NCBI GenBank assembly: GCA_038326725.1 | Contig: JBBQKI010000008.1 | Coordinates: 1 to 64,000, forward strand | Length of the DNA: 64,000 bases | Source: JBBQKI01 sp038326725 | GTDB lineage: Bacteria > Bacteroidota > Bacteroidia > Flavobacteriales > Flavobacteriaceae | Reading direction: 5' to 3' | Shown here: positions 43,908-52,522 of the stretch, piece after piece | Layout: each line of letters begins with the position of its first letter | Numbering within the stretch: the stretch's first letter is position 1 | Made by a program: the position numbers and the translations under genes | The notes under the pieces: generated by a model | Seen by the model: only the letters and a program-made list of their open reading frames with translations | Told to the model about the DNA's origin: nothing | Databases searched by the model: none

Positions 43908-44380
43908 TATTTTTGTGCTTCTAAAATTTCCACGATTTCTTTAATACCCTGCATTTGAGCATGATCTTTAGCCGAGTGGCCTCGGTCATCTTTTATATTT
44001 GGATCTGCTCCGTGTTCCAAAAGCATTTTTACAATCGCTTTTCTCCCAAAAGTAGCGGCAAAAATCAAGGCCGTAGCACCGTTATAATTAGTGATGTTAA
44101 CGTTGGCACCGTTCATCAAAAGCAATTCGGCAATGCCGATAAACCCTTTAAAACAAACTCCCATTAGCGCGGTATTGCCAGAAGCATCTTGGGCATCTAT
44201 GGGTTGAGGGTGTTGCAAGATGGATTCCGAAATTTCATCAAGCCCATAATATGTGGCTAGCAATAACGGCGTGGAACCACGGGCATCGCGCTCGGTTACC
44301 CATTGTGGGTTTTTTACCAAAAGCGATTCCACTTCGGCGTGGTTTTCTTCCCGTATGGCTGTGAACAAATTTTCTTTCAT
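43907..44380 (-). CDS. Ankyrin-repeat protein
   Basis: 157 residues with four ankyrin repeats, for example DARGSTPLLLATYYGLDEIS, DASGNTALMGVCFKGFIGIA and NYNGATALIFAATFGRKAIV, ending in a capping helix. No signal peptide, so cytosolic. In Pseudomonas aeruginosa an ankyrin protein is encoded next to catalase katB and is needed for full resistance; here the gene follows catalase on the same strand, supporting a similar helper role. A terminator lies between them, so read-through or another promoter would be needed. Confidence 0.88.
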   Translation of the reverse strand: MKENLFTAIREENHAEVESLLVKNPQWVTERDARGSTPLLLATYYGLDEISESILQHPQPIDAQDASGNTALMGVCFKGFIGIAELLLMNGANVNITNYNGATALIFAATFGRKAIVKMLLEHGADPNIKDDRGHSAKDHAQMQGIKEIVEILEAQK

Positions 44381-44390
44381 ATTTAAATGT

Positions 44391-44425
44391 AAAAAAACAA
44401 AGCGACATAAAGATATATCGCTTTG
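44391..44425 (-). terminator. Terminator of the catalase gene
   Basis: CAAAGCGA (44398-44405) pairs with TCGCTTTG (44418-44425), and on the minus strand the stem is followed by seven T. 36 nt past the catalase stop and just before the ankyrin start. Confidence 0.8.
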
Positions 44426-44460
44426 CCAAATAAAAGAATCAGGGAACAGTAATTCTTTGT

Positions 44461-45957
44461 TTATTCAATTTCATCCGGTACCACATCGCTGTTTGGGTCC
44501 ACCGGGGAGTTGTGATAATTTTTTATGGCGTTTTCAACCCCTGCTCCGTAATACGGATCGGCGGCATAAAAATGTTTCAGTTGACGATCGATAATTTCCT
44601 TTGGAACTTCGTGAATTAAGGCTGCAATGTTACCAAACAACCGTTGCTTTTGCCCTTCATCAAACATACGGAAAAGATCTCCCGGTTGTTTGTAATTCCC
44701 AAAAGTGTCATTTTCTTCATATCGCGCTATGTCGCCGCTTATTTTTAATGGCGGTTCCTCGAAAGATTTATCTTCAACAGCGCCTCCCTTGCTATTGGGT
44801 TCATAATACGCATCTGGATTCCCGAAATCGTTAGTGAAGAAACGCATGGAACCGTCTTTATGATAATGGTTCATTTCGGTGTTTTTAGGCATATTGGGCG
44901 GCAAAGCTTCATAATGTGTTCCCAACCTGTAGCGATGCGCATCAGCATACGAAAAAATACGGGCCTGTAACACCTTGTCGGGTGAAAACGTAATTCCCGG
45001 TACTACGTTCGAGGGTGAATAGGCAGCGTTCTCCACAAATTGAAAATAATTTTCCGGGTTTTTGTTGAGCTCGATCTCGCCCACTTCCATCACTGGATAA
45101 TCACCATGAGGCCAAACTTTCGTTAGGTCAAACGGATTATATGGTGTTTTCTCGGCATCTGCTTCGGGCATAACTTGGATTTTCATTGTCCATTTCGGGA
45201 AGTTGCCGTCTTCAATGGCTTTAAAAAGTTCTTCTTGATATTTTTCGCGAGTATTTCCTGTTATTTGTGCCGCTTCATCATTGGTATAATGTGCATGGCC
45301 CTGTTGTGTTTTCATATGAAATTTAACCCAAAAGCGCTCACCATTTTGGTTCCAAAGCCCAAAGGTGTGAGAGCCGTAACCATTCATGTGCATTGGCGTG
45401 GTCGGGATGCCGCGGTCGCTCATCAAAATAGTAACCTGATGCAAACTCTCCGGAGTCAATGACCAAAAATCCCACATAGCTTCAGGGGAACGAAGGTTGG
45501 TTTTTGGGTGTCTTTTTTGGGTGCGAATAAAGTCCGGAAATTTATAACCATCACGGATAAAAAATACCGGTGTATTATTGCCCACCAAATCCCAATTGCC
45601 TTCTTCAGTATAAAATTTAAGCGAAAACCCACGCACATCGCGTTCGGTGTCCGAAGCACCAAGCTCGCCCGCCACGGTTGAAAAACGGGCTAGCATCTCG
45701 GTTTTTTTCCCGACTTTGCTGAAGATGTTTGCCCGGGTATATTTACTGATATCGTGGGTTACGGTAAAAGTCCCCATGGCACCCCACCCCTTGGCATGCA
45801 CTACACGTTCGGGAATACGCTCGCGGTTTTGGTGAGCCAGTTTTTCAAGAAGTTTATAGTCTTGTAAAGCAACCGGGCCGCGGTTGCCAGCGGTGAGCGA
45901 TTTTTGATTGTTGGTAACCGGCGCTCCGGCGGTTGTTGTAAGTCTTTTATTGGCCAT
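44461..45957 (-). CDS. Monofunctional haem catalase
   Basis: Breaks down hydrogen peroxide. 498 residues from ATG 45957 (MANKRLTTTAGAPV). RIPERVVHAKGWGAMGTF holds the catalytic His, GNNTPVFFIRDGYKFPDFI the distal Asn region, and ARIFSYADAHRYRLGTHYEA the haem-ligand Tyr. The frame runs on upstream to 46152, but those 65 residues are Lys/Phe-rich with no family match, so the start at 45957 is chosen. Small-subunit clade 3 size. Ankyrin gene downstream. Confidence 0.95.
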   Translation of the reverse strand: MANKRLTTTAGAPVTNNQKSLTAGNRGPVALQDYKLLEKLAHQNRERIPERVVHAKGWGAMGTFTVTHDISKYTRANIFSKVGKKTEMLARFSTVAGELGASDTERDVRGFSLKFYTEEGNWDLVGNNTPVFFIRDGYKFPDFIRTQKRHPKTNLRSPEAMWDFWSLTPESLHQVTILMSDRGIPTTPMHMNGYGSHTFGLWNQNGERFWVKFHMKTQQGHAHYTNDEAAQITGNTREKYQEELFKAIEDGNFPKWTMKIQVMPEADAEKTPYNPFDLTKVWPHGDYPVMEVGEIELNKNPENYFQFVENAAYSPSNVVPGITFSPDKVLQARIFSYADAHRYRLGTHYEALPPNMPKNTEMNHYHKDGSMRFFTNDFGNPDAYYEPNSKGGAVEDKSFEEPPLKISGDIARYEENDTFGNYKQPGDLFRMFDEGQKQRLFGNIAALIHEVPKEIIDRQLKHFYAADPYYGAGVENAIKNYHNSPVDPNSDVVPDEIE

Positions 45958-46154
45958 GGCATTTATTTTTTTTTGAAGTTTAAAAATATTCATTTTTTTA
46001 AAGCGTTCCGCTTTTAGGCCATTGCAAGTTTTAATGTTTACATTGCCAAACCTTATAGCTAAAAAATTCAATTTTAATTTCAGGCTTTTTTTAATACGCT
46101 GAATTTTATAAAAGAACAAGTGTAAATTCATTTTCCCATTAGTATTCCCCAAAA

Positions 46155-48404
46155 ATGAAGGTATTTTTTAATTTATTGTTTCTTGTCTTTTGTTTTACCG
46201 TCTCTGCACAAGAAATGGGTCATAAAAATAGGGTTGAAGAAATAAGGGCCGAAAGGGAAAACGCTTACTTCAAAAAACTCATAGATTCCTCCAACATTTA
46301 TTATTTTAAGGGAGATTATGAAAAATCGCTCGCCACAAACATTTCCATTTTAGAAAAAGCTTTCGAACTTGAGAATGACCATTACACCCAGCAGGCATAC
46401 CGAATGTTGGGCTATGATTACATCGCGCTGGACAATATTGCCCTTTCCAAGGAAAATTTTGAGAAATCCGAAAGCTTTGCAAAGCGTTCAAAAAATGAGC
46501 CCGCCATGGCTTTGATCTATATGGACTTGGCCAATCTGTATGCCAATGAAACCTCAAATATCGAAAAAGCCTATTCCTATTTGGACCGAGCCATTTATTT
46601 TTTCGGGAAACTAAATGATCCCGAGGGGCTGGCCAAAGCCCATTATGATAGTGCGCTTGCGGCTTTTAAGGCAAATGATTACAACAAGGCGTACATTCAT
46701 ATCTTAAAGGCTCGAAAATTAAACAGGTTTGAGGCCAACAGCAGTTACGGCATTGGACTGGAATACCTCAGCGGAAAGTATTATTCCAAAAAAGGGAACT
46801 TCGAGCTAGCTGAAAAATATTTTTTGAATGCCATATCGGTTGCAAGAAAGGAAAACCTTCCGTCAGCTTTGGAAGAAGCATACGTTTATTACAGCGAAAG
46901 CCTTTATTCGCAAAAAAAATTTAAGGAAGCATTTGAAACTTTACGAAAATTTGAAGAATATACGGCAGAAAATAAAGGAGGTTTGAAATCCTCAGAAGTG
47001 GATGCACTCGCGGTGAAATTCCAGCTTGCGGAATACCGAAAGGACGTAAAAGCAGCAGAGCTTGAAAACCAACTTCAGGCCGAAATATTAAAAAATAGAA
47101 ACAGAATTAACAATATATTGCTGTTTATTTCTGCTTCGTTCCTGCTAATGTTTTTGGCCTTGGTAGTGGCCTACAGAAAACGGAAATCGTTAGTGAAAGA
47201 ACTTAAAATCAAAAACATTGAGTACTTAAAAGCCAAGGAGCGTTCGGAGAAATTAACTAAAGCAAAGACCAAGTTCTTTTCTACCGTGAGCCATGAACTG
47301 CGCACCCCGCTTTACGGCGTTATTGGCTTAACGTCAATTTTGTTGGAAGATAAAACTTTGGTAAAACACAAAAAAAACCTGAAATCCCTAAAATTTTCAG
47401 CAGATTATTTGTTGGCCCTAATCAATGATGTATTGCAAATTAACAAACTGGATTCCAATATTATCGAGGACGAACAAACGGTGTTCAGTTTAAAAGAGCT
47501 TATCGACAAGATCGTTTCTTCCTTTGAATATTCACGGACCCAACATGGCAACAATATCCACGTCAAAATCGCTGAGAATGTGCCTGAACAACTTCGCGGG
47601 AACTCTGTTCGGCTTTCGCAAATCTTAATGAACTTGGTAAGCAACGCCTGCAAATTCACCGAAAACGGGAACATTTTTATAATGGTGGAAAATTTAGAGG
47701 TAAAATCTTCATCGGCCTTGATCCAGATTACCGTAAAAGATTCGGGGGTGGGTATTTCCCGCCAAAACCTCGAAATCATTTTTGACGAATTTTCACAACT
47801 GGATCCCGAAAACCATAAAACACAGGGCACCGGGCTGGGCCTTTCGATTGTGAAAAAATTATTGTCCTTGTCCAACGCGGTGTTAAACGTGGAAAGTGAA
47901 ATGGGCAAAGGATCCGCTTTTTCGTTTTCACTTTTATTTGAGGTAGTTAAAAATGAAATGCCAAAATCAAAGCCACAACCTTTACAAACCAAAGTTTTGA
48001 GAAAGAAAAAAATATTGGTGGTTGAAGATAACCGGATCAATCAAATCGTGACCAAAAAAATATTGGAAAGTAACCGTATCCTTTGCACTATAGCCGAAAA
48101 CGGGGAAGAAGCCATTCAAAAAATACGAATTGATGATTTTGACTTAATCTTAATGGACATCAATATGCCTGTAAAAAATGGCATCGATGCCACGAGGGAG
48201 ATTCGTCTTTTTGATCAAAACCTTCCCATTATTGCCTTGACAGCTGTAGATATGGAAGAAATGCGGCAGAAAATTTTTGATTGTGGGATGAACGATATTA
48301 TCGTGAAACCATACGATGTTTCAAAATTCCTGCAAACTATTTTAAAAAACATGCCTAACGAAACTTTGAGTTCCAGCAGGAAAAAAACAATAAAAGAGGT
48401 TTAA
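46155..48404 (+). CDS. Hybrid histidine kinase with TPR sensor and receiver
   Basis: 749 residues: signal peptide MKVFFNLLFLVFCFTVSAQE; periplasmic TPR domain (about 40-290, for example LAKAHYDSALAAFKANDYNK); one membrane helix (about 318-340); HisKA with H380 in STVSHELRTPLYGV; HATPase_c with NLVSNACKFTENG and GTGLGLSIVKKL; and a receiver with phospho-acceptor D668 in LILMDINMPVKNG. No DNA-binding output, so it likely passes the phosphoryl group to another protein. Divergent from catalase with 197 nt between the starts. Confidence 0.95.
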   Translation: MKVFFNLLFLVFCFTVSAQEMGHKNRVEEIRAERENAYFKKLIDSSNIYYFKGDYEKSLATNISILEKAFELENDHYTQQAYRMLGYDYIALDNIALSKENFEKSESFAKRSKNEPAMALIYMDLANLYANETSNIEKAYSYLDRAIYFFGKLNDPEGLAKAHYDSALAAFKANDYNKAYIHILKARKLNRFEANSSYGIGLEYLSGKYYSKKGNFELAEKYFLNAISVARKENLPSALEEAYVYYSESLYSQKKFKEAFETLRKFEEYTAENKGGLKSSEVDALAVKFQLAEYRKDVKAAELENQLQAEILKNRNRINNILLFISASFLLMFLALVVAYRKRKSLVKELKIKNIEYLKAKERSEKLTKAKTKFFSTVSHELRTPLYGVIGLTSILLEDKTLVKHKKNLKSLKFSADYLLALINDVLQINKLDSNIIEDEQTVFSLKELIDKIVSSFEYSRTQHGNNIHVKIAENVPEQLRGNSVRLSQILMNLVSNACKFTENGNIFIMVENLEVKSSSALIQITVKDSGVGISRQNLEIIFDEFSQLDPENHKTQGTGLGLSIVKKLLSLSNAVLNVESEMGKGSAFSFSLLFEVVKNEMPKSKPQPLQTKVLRKKKILVVEDNRINQIVTKKILESNRILCTIAENGEEAIQKIRIDDFDLILMDINMPVKNGIDATREIRLFDQNLPIIALTAVDMEEMRQKIFDCGMNDIIVKPYDVSKFLQTILKNMPNETLSSSRKKTIKEV

Positions 48405-48467
48405 AAAATAGGATTGTTGTTCAGTCAAAACACGACTCAACAAAAAACGAAGGAACAGTCAATAAAA

Positions 48468-49214
48468 TCAACCTTTCAAACTCGCCCCTAAATATTCCCG
48501 GTTCATCCGCGCAATGTTTTCCAAAGAAATTCCTTTGGGGCATTCTATTTCGCAGGCGCCGGTGTTGGTGCAGTTCCCGAAACCTTCCTTATCCATTTGG
48601 GCCACCATATTCAAAACACGCGTGGTTGCTTCTATTTTTCCTTGTGGCAATAAAGCAAATTGACTCACTTTCGCCGCGGTAAAAAGCATCGCACTTGCAT
48701 TTTTACAAGCCGCAACGCATGCACCACAACCTATACAAGTGGCCGCTTCAAAGGCGTTATCGGCATCTATTTTATTCACTAAAATGGCATTGGCATCAAT
48801 GGTATTCCCGGAAGTATTTACCGAAATGTAACCTCCCGCTTGCTGTATCCTGTCAAAGGCAGAGCGATCCACTACCAAATCCTTAATGACGGGAAAAGCA
48901 GTCGCTCGGAAAGGTTCCACCACAATAGTGTCGCCATCCTTAAACCTGCGCATATGGAGCTGGCAGGTGGCCACCAAGCGGTCCGGACCGTGCGGCTCGC
49001 CGTTTATTTGGAGGGAACAACTTCCGCAAATCCCTTCGCGGCAATCGTGGTCGAAAGCCACTGGCGCATCGCCCTTATCGATTAAACCGGCATTGAGCAC
49101 GTCCAGCATTTCCAAAAAGGACATATCTCCCTCAACTTTATCCAAGGGATAGGTGATGAATGTTCCTTTGGTTTTGGCGTTTTTCTGGCGCCATATTTTT
49201 AGGATTAATTTCAT
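48468..49214 (-). CDS. sdhB: Succinate dehydrogenase iron-sulphur subunit
   Basis: Complex II electron-transfer subunit. 248 residues: [2Fe-2S] site DCREGICGSCSLQINGEPHG, then [4Fe-4S] and [3Fe-4S] sites in CIGCGACVAACKNASAM and CTNTGACEIECPKGISL. Fumarate reductase-like length of the Bacteroidetes type. It is separated from sdhA by the four-helix-bundle gene and repeats, so the operon order is sdhC-sdhA-(insert)-sdhB. Confidence 0.97.
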   Translation of the reverse strand: MKLILKIWRQKNAKTKGTFITYPLDKVEGDMSFLEMLDVLNAGLIDKGDAPVAFDHDCREGICGSCSLQINGEPHGPDRLVATCQLHMRRFKDGDTIVVEPFRATAFPVIKDLVVDRSAFDRIQQAGGYISVNTSGNTIDANAILVNKIDADNAFEAATCIGCGACVAACKNASAMLFTAAKVSQFALLPQGKIEATTRVLNMVAQMDKEGFGNCTNTGACEIECPKGISLENIARMNREYLGASLKG

Positions 49215-49243
49215 TTTTTTAAGGTTTTAGAGATTAGAGAAAA

Positions 49244-49259
49244 GCGAAGAGGGAAAAGA
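49244..49259. repeat. Inverted repeat, left arm of S23-like insert
   Basis: GCGAAGAGGGAAAAGA matches the reverse complement of 49651-49666 at 14 of 16 bases. Related GCGAAG words occur on both sides, so the insert is bounded by a loose inverted repeat. Confidence 0.65.
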
Positions 49260-49271
49260 GATTAGCGAAGA

Positions 49272-49646
49272 CTAATCTTTTTCATTTAAGCTTTTGATTA
49301 ACGCATTAAGCATTTTACTGATTTCAACTATTAAACGTTCTATTTTTTCGCTATTAATATTAAAATTTAAGCCAACTGTAATAATGAGTTGAGTTTCCAA
49401 TTCATATAAAGAACCTCTAGCGATCCTAAGAAATTGAATATAATTTTTCTTTGATAATCTTCCCCAGCCTTCAGCAATATTTGATGGAACGGAAATAGAA
49501 GATCGTCTCATTTGTGAAACCAAACCGAACTTTTCTTCCTCAGGAAATGATTTCGTATAAGTATACACTTCTTTTACGAGTAGGATTGCTTTTTGCCAAA
49601 CAATCAATTCCTTATATGACTTAATAGAGTTCAAATCTAATTTCAA
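49272..49646 (-). CDS. Four-helix-bundle protein (S23/IVP family)
   Basis: 124 residues: KSYKELIVWQKAILLVKEVY, TKSFPEEEKFGLVSQMRRSS, ISVPSNIAEGWGRLSKKNYI, QFLRIARGSLYELETQLIIT. This is the S23 family first seen in 23S rRNA intervening sequences; pentameric four-helix bundles bind nucleic acid in diversity-generating retroelements (Avd). It sits between sdhA and sdhB, flanked by inverted repeats, so it appears to be an insertion within the operon. It is AT-rich compared with its neighbours. Function unknown. Confidence 0.9.
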   Translation of the reverse strand: MKLDLNSIKSYKELIVWQKAILLVKEVYTYTKSFPEEEKFGLVSQMRRSSISVPSNIAEGWGRLSKKNYIQFLRIARGSLYELETQLIITVGLNFNINSEKIERLIVEISKMLNALIKSLNEKD

Positions 49647-49650
49647 ATTT

Positions 49651-49666
49651 CCTTTTCTCTCTTCGC
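49651..49666. repeat. Inverted repeat, right arm of S23-like insert
   Basis: CCTTTTCTCTCTTCGC, near-complement of 49244-49259, 4 nt upstream of the S23-like start and followed by TCTTCGCTC. Confidence 0.65.
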
Positions 49667-49683
49667 TCTTCGCTCATTCCTAA

Positions 49684-51687
49684 TTACTTATAACTCCGTG
49701 CCTTCACTTCAATATTATCATACTCCAGTTCTTCTTTGTGCAACACGGCATTCGCAGGTTCACCTTTGTATTCCCAAGCCGCTACGTACATAAAATTTTC
49801 ATCGTCGCGCAAGGCTTCGCCTTCTTCGGTCTGATATTCTTCCCGGAAATGCCCGCCGCACGATTCGTTCCTGTGGAGCGCGTCCTTAGCGAACAGTTCT
49901 CCCAATTCGAGAAAATCCGCTACCCGGCCGGCTTTTTCAAGTTCGGGATTCATTTCGTTCATTTCGCCCGGTATGCGCACTTCCCTCCAAAATTCTTCCC
50001 GAAGGGCTTTTATTTCTGAAATGGCTTCGGTTAATTCTTTGGCGTTTCGCGACATGCCCACTTTGTCCCACATTATTTTTCCCAAACGTTTGTGGAAATG
50101 GTCCACGGATTTTGTCCCATTATTATGGATCAATTTTTCAAGTTGAGAACGCACATTGTTTTCGGCTTCAATAAATTCCGGTAATTCCGTTGAAATTTTC
50201 CCGGTGCGGATATCTTTTGAAAGATAATCGCCTATGGTATAGGGCAGCACAAAATAACCATCTGCCAAGCCCTGCATCAAAGCCGAAGCGCCCAAACGGT
50301 TCGCTCCGTGATCGCTGAAATTGGCCTCCCCTGTTACGTAGCAACCGGGGATGGTGGATTGCAAATTGTAGTCCACCCAGACCCCGCCCATAGTGTAATG
50401 CACAGCGGGATAAATCATCATCGGCATTTCATAAGGGTTTTCGTCTACAATTTTTTCGTACATCTGAAAAAGGTTGCCGTATTTGTTTTCCACAGCAGCT
50501 TTTCCCATATTTTTTATTTCTTCATCGGTAGCATTGTGATGGCCGTGGATTACAGCTTGTTCTTTTCCGTAGCGTTGAACCGCCGAGGCAAAATCCAAAT
50601 AAACGGCCTCCCCTGTTTTGTTCACGCCAAAACCAGCGTCACATCGCTCTTTCGCGGCTCGGGAAGCAACATCGCGGGGCACCAAGTTCCCAAAAGAAGG
50701 ATATCTTCTTTCCAAATAATAATCGCGTTCTTCTTCCGAAAGATCGGTGGGTTTTTTCCTGCCTTCGCGAATGGCTTTTGCATCTTCAAGATTTTTTGGC
50801 ACCCAAATTCGTCCATCGTTCCGAAGTGATTCGGACATCAATGTTAATTTCGATTGGTGATCACCCGAGACTGGAATACATGTAGGGTGAATTTGAGTAT
50901 AGCAAGGGTTGGCAAAAAACGCCCCGCGTTTATGGATTTTCCAAGAAGCCGTAACATTGCTGCCCATGGCATTTGTGGAAAGATAAAAAACGTTGCCGTA
51001 ACCCCCGGAAGCTATTACAACTGCATGGGCCGAATGTCTTTCAATTTCGCCGGTTATCATATCCCGGGCTATGATGCCTCGGGCTTTGCCGTCAACAATT
51101 ACCAAATCCAACATCTCGTGGCGATTGTAGGCCGTGATTTTTCCCCGGTTGATTTGCCGGTTCATCGCTGCATAGGCACCCAGTAAAAGTTGTTGTCCTG
51201 TTTGTCCTTTTGCGTAAAAAGTACGTGAAACCAGCACCCCGCCAAAAGAACGGTTGTCCAAGGTCCCGCCATATTCGCGGGCAAAAGGCACGCCCTGGGC
51301 TACGCATTGATCTATAATATTTGCAGAAACCTCCGCAAGCCGATACACATTTGATTCTCGGGAACGGTAATCGCCCCCTTTTATGGTATCGTAAAAAAGA
51401 CGGTAGGTTGAATCACCATCACCCTGATAGTTTTTAGCAGCATTAATTCCGCCCTGAGCAGCTATGGAATGTGCCCTTCGGGGGGAATCTTGATAGCAAA
51501 AGGTTTTAACATTGTAACCAAGTTCAGCCAAGGTAGCTGCGGCACTTCCACCGGCCAGCCCTGTGCCTACCATGATAACATCGATATTACGTTTGTTGGC
51601 AGGGTTTACGAGATTTACCTCGTTTTTATGGTTGGTCCACTTTTCGGCTAAAGGTCCTTTCGGGGATTTGGAATCTAATATCGACAT
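49684..51687 (-). CDS. sdhA: Succinate dehydrogenase flavoprotein subunit
   Basis: Oxidises succinate to fumarate with covalent FAD. 667 residues from ATG 51687 (MSILDSKSPKGPLAEKWTNH). GTGLAGGSAAATLAELG binds FAD; the FAD-linked His is in RAHSIAAQGGINAAKN; HPTCIPVSGDHQSKLTLMSE and GLFVTGEANFSDHGANRLGA-like segments (here CYVTGEANFSDHGANRLGAS) are family marks. An ATG at 51735 would add 16 residues without a match. Starts 10 nt after sdhC. Confidence 0.97.
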   Translation of the reverse strand: MSILDSKSPKGPLAEKWTNHKNEVNLVNPANKRNIDVIMVGTGLAGGSAAATLAELGYNVKTFCYQDSPRRAHSIAAQGGINAAKNYQGDGDSTYRLFYDTIKGGDYRSRESNVYRLAEVSANIIDQCVAQGVPFAREYGGTLDNRSFGGVLVSRTFYAKGQTGQQLLLGAYAAMNRQINRGKITAYNRHEMLDLVIVDGKARGIIARDMITGEIERHSAHAVVIASGGYGNVFYLSTNAMGSNVTASWKIHKRGAFFANPCYTQIHPTCIPVSGDHQSKLTLMSESLRNDGRIWVPKNLEDAKAIREGRKKPTDLSEEERDYYLERRYPSFGNLVPRDVASRAAKERCDAGFGVNKTGEAVYLDFASAVQRYGKEQAVIHGHHNATDEEIKNMGKAAVENKYGNLFQMYEKIVDENPYEMPMMIYPAVHYTMGGVWVDYNLQSTIPGCYVTGEANFSDHGANRLGASALMQGLADGYFVLPYTIGDYLSKDIRTGKISTELPEFIEAENNVRSQLEKLIHNNGTKSVDHFHKRLGKIMWDKVGMSRNAKELTEAISEIKALREEFWREVRIPGEMNEMNPELEKAGRVADFLELGELFAKDALHRNESCGGHFREEYQTEEGEALRDDENFMYVAAWEYKGEPANAVLHKEELEYDNIEVKARSYK

Positions 51688-51697
51688 AGCTTGGCTT

Positions 51698-52363
51698 TTA
51701 GTGGGAAAGTTGGTTAAAATGATGATAAAGGGCAATAAAAATAAACCCCAACGGAATGAAAATCGCGTAGAATTTGGTAAACCCTTTCAAGGCTTTTGAA
51801 TATTTGTTGTTAAAGCCAACACTTTGAAACGAAGAAGAAAACCCGTGCCAAAGATGGAACATCAAAAGGATAAAGGCAAAAACGTAAATTCCAGTACGAA
51901 CCGGACTTTCAAATTTATGAACGGTTTCTTCGTAATAACGGATAGGGTTTTCGGGATTTCCTTCCACATATTTATAAACGATTTCAGGGATCCAAAAATC
52001 GTAAAAGTGGAGACCTAAAAAAGCAAGAATCACCAACCCGCTGATGATCATATTTCGGGAAGCCCAAGTAGAATTGGTGTGGCCCTTAAAAGATTTATAA
52101 GGAATGCGGCGGGCTTTTTGGTTTTGGTATTCCAAAATAATCCCCATTATGAAATGAAAAACAACCCCAAATATTAAAATGGGTTGCAAAAGGAACTGCA
52201 CTAGACTGTTGGCACCCATAAAGTGAGACCATGTATTGAAGGTTTCCGGGCCAAAAACAGAGGTTACATTGATTACAAAATGCTGGGCCAAAAAGATTAC
52301 AAGAAAAAGGCCCGAAAGCGCCATGGCCACTTTCTTGGCTATTGAAGAGGAGATTATTCCCAT
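51698..52363 (-). CDS. sdhC: Succinate dehydrogenase cytochrome b subunit
   Basis: Membrane anchor of complex II with five helices, di-haem type as in Bacteroides and Wolinella fumarate reductase. 221 residues: SIAKKVAMALSGLFLVIFLA with QHFVINVTS, GVVFHFIMGIILEYQNQKAR, LAFLGLHFYDFWIPE, LLMFHLWHGFSSSFQSVGFN and LGFIFIALYHHFNQLSH. Several His can be haem ligands. First gene of the operon, with a clear promoter 30 nt upstream. Confidence 0.95.
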   Translation of the reverse strand: MGIISSSIAKKVAMALSGLFLVIFLAQHFVINVTSVFGPETFNTWSHFMGANSLVQFLLQPILIFGVVFHFIMGIILEYQNQKARRIPYKSFKGHTNSTWASRNMIISGLVILAFLGLHFYDFWIPEIVYKYVEGNPENPIRYYEETVHKFESPVRTGIYVFAFILLMFHLWHGFSSSFQSVGFNNKYSKALKGFTKFYAIFIPLGFIFIALYHHFNQLSH

Positions 52364-52394
52364 TTTGGTGGAGTTATTTCAAGGATTGTGGACA

Positions 52395-52425
52395 CAAAAA
52401 TACGGCGGTAAAAAATGAATGCCAA
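52395..52425 (-). promoter_or_regulatory. Bacteroidetes-type promoter of the sdh operon
   Basis: Minus strand TTG (52425-52423), spacer 20 nt, TATTTTTG (52402-52395); all fit the consensus. The start of sdhC is 31 nt downstream. Confidence 0.75.
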
Positions 52426-52463
52426 AAAATAAGCGGTTTAAGGAGCTATTTAGATTTGATATA

Positions 52464-52498
52464 TTAAAAAACCATCCCAAAATCAATCGGGATGGTTT
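52464..52498 (-). terminator. Terminator of the 367-residue T9SS cargo gene
   Basis: AAACCATCCC (52469-52478) pairs exactly with GGGATGGTTT (52489-52498); on the minus strand followed by T-rich sequence. 24 nt past the stop. Confidence 0.85.
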
Positions 52499-52522
52499 AC
52501 AATAAAAGGTGTTTAACTTAAT

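Noticed and set aside
45958..46152. N-terminal extension of catalase
   Set aside because: The frame is open, but the added 65 residues are unlike any catalase and the family start MANKR is at 45957.
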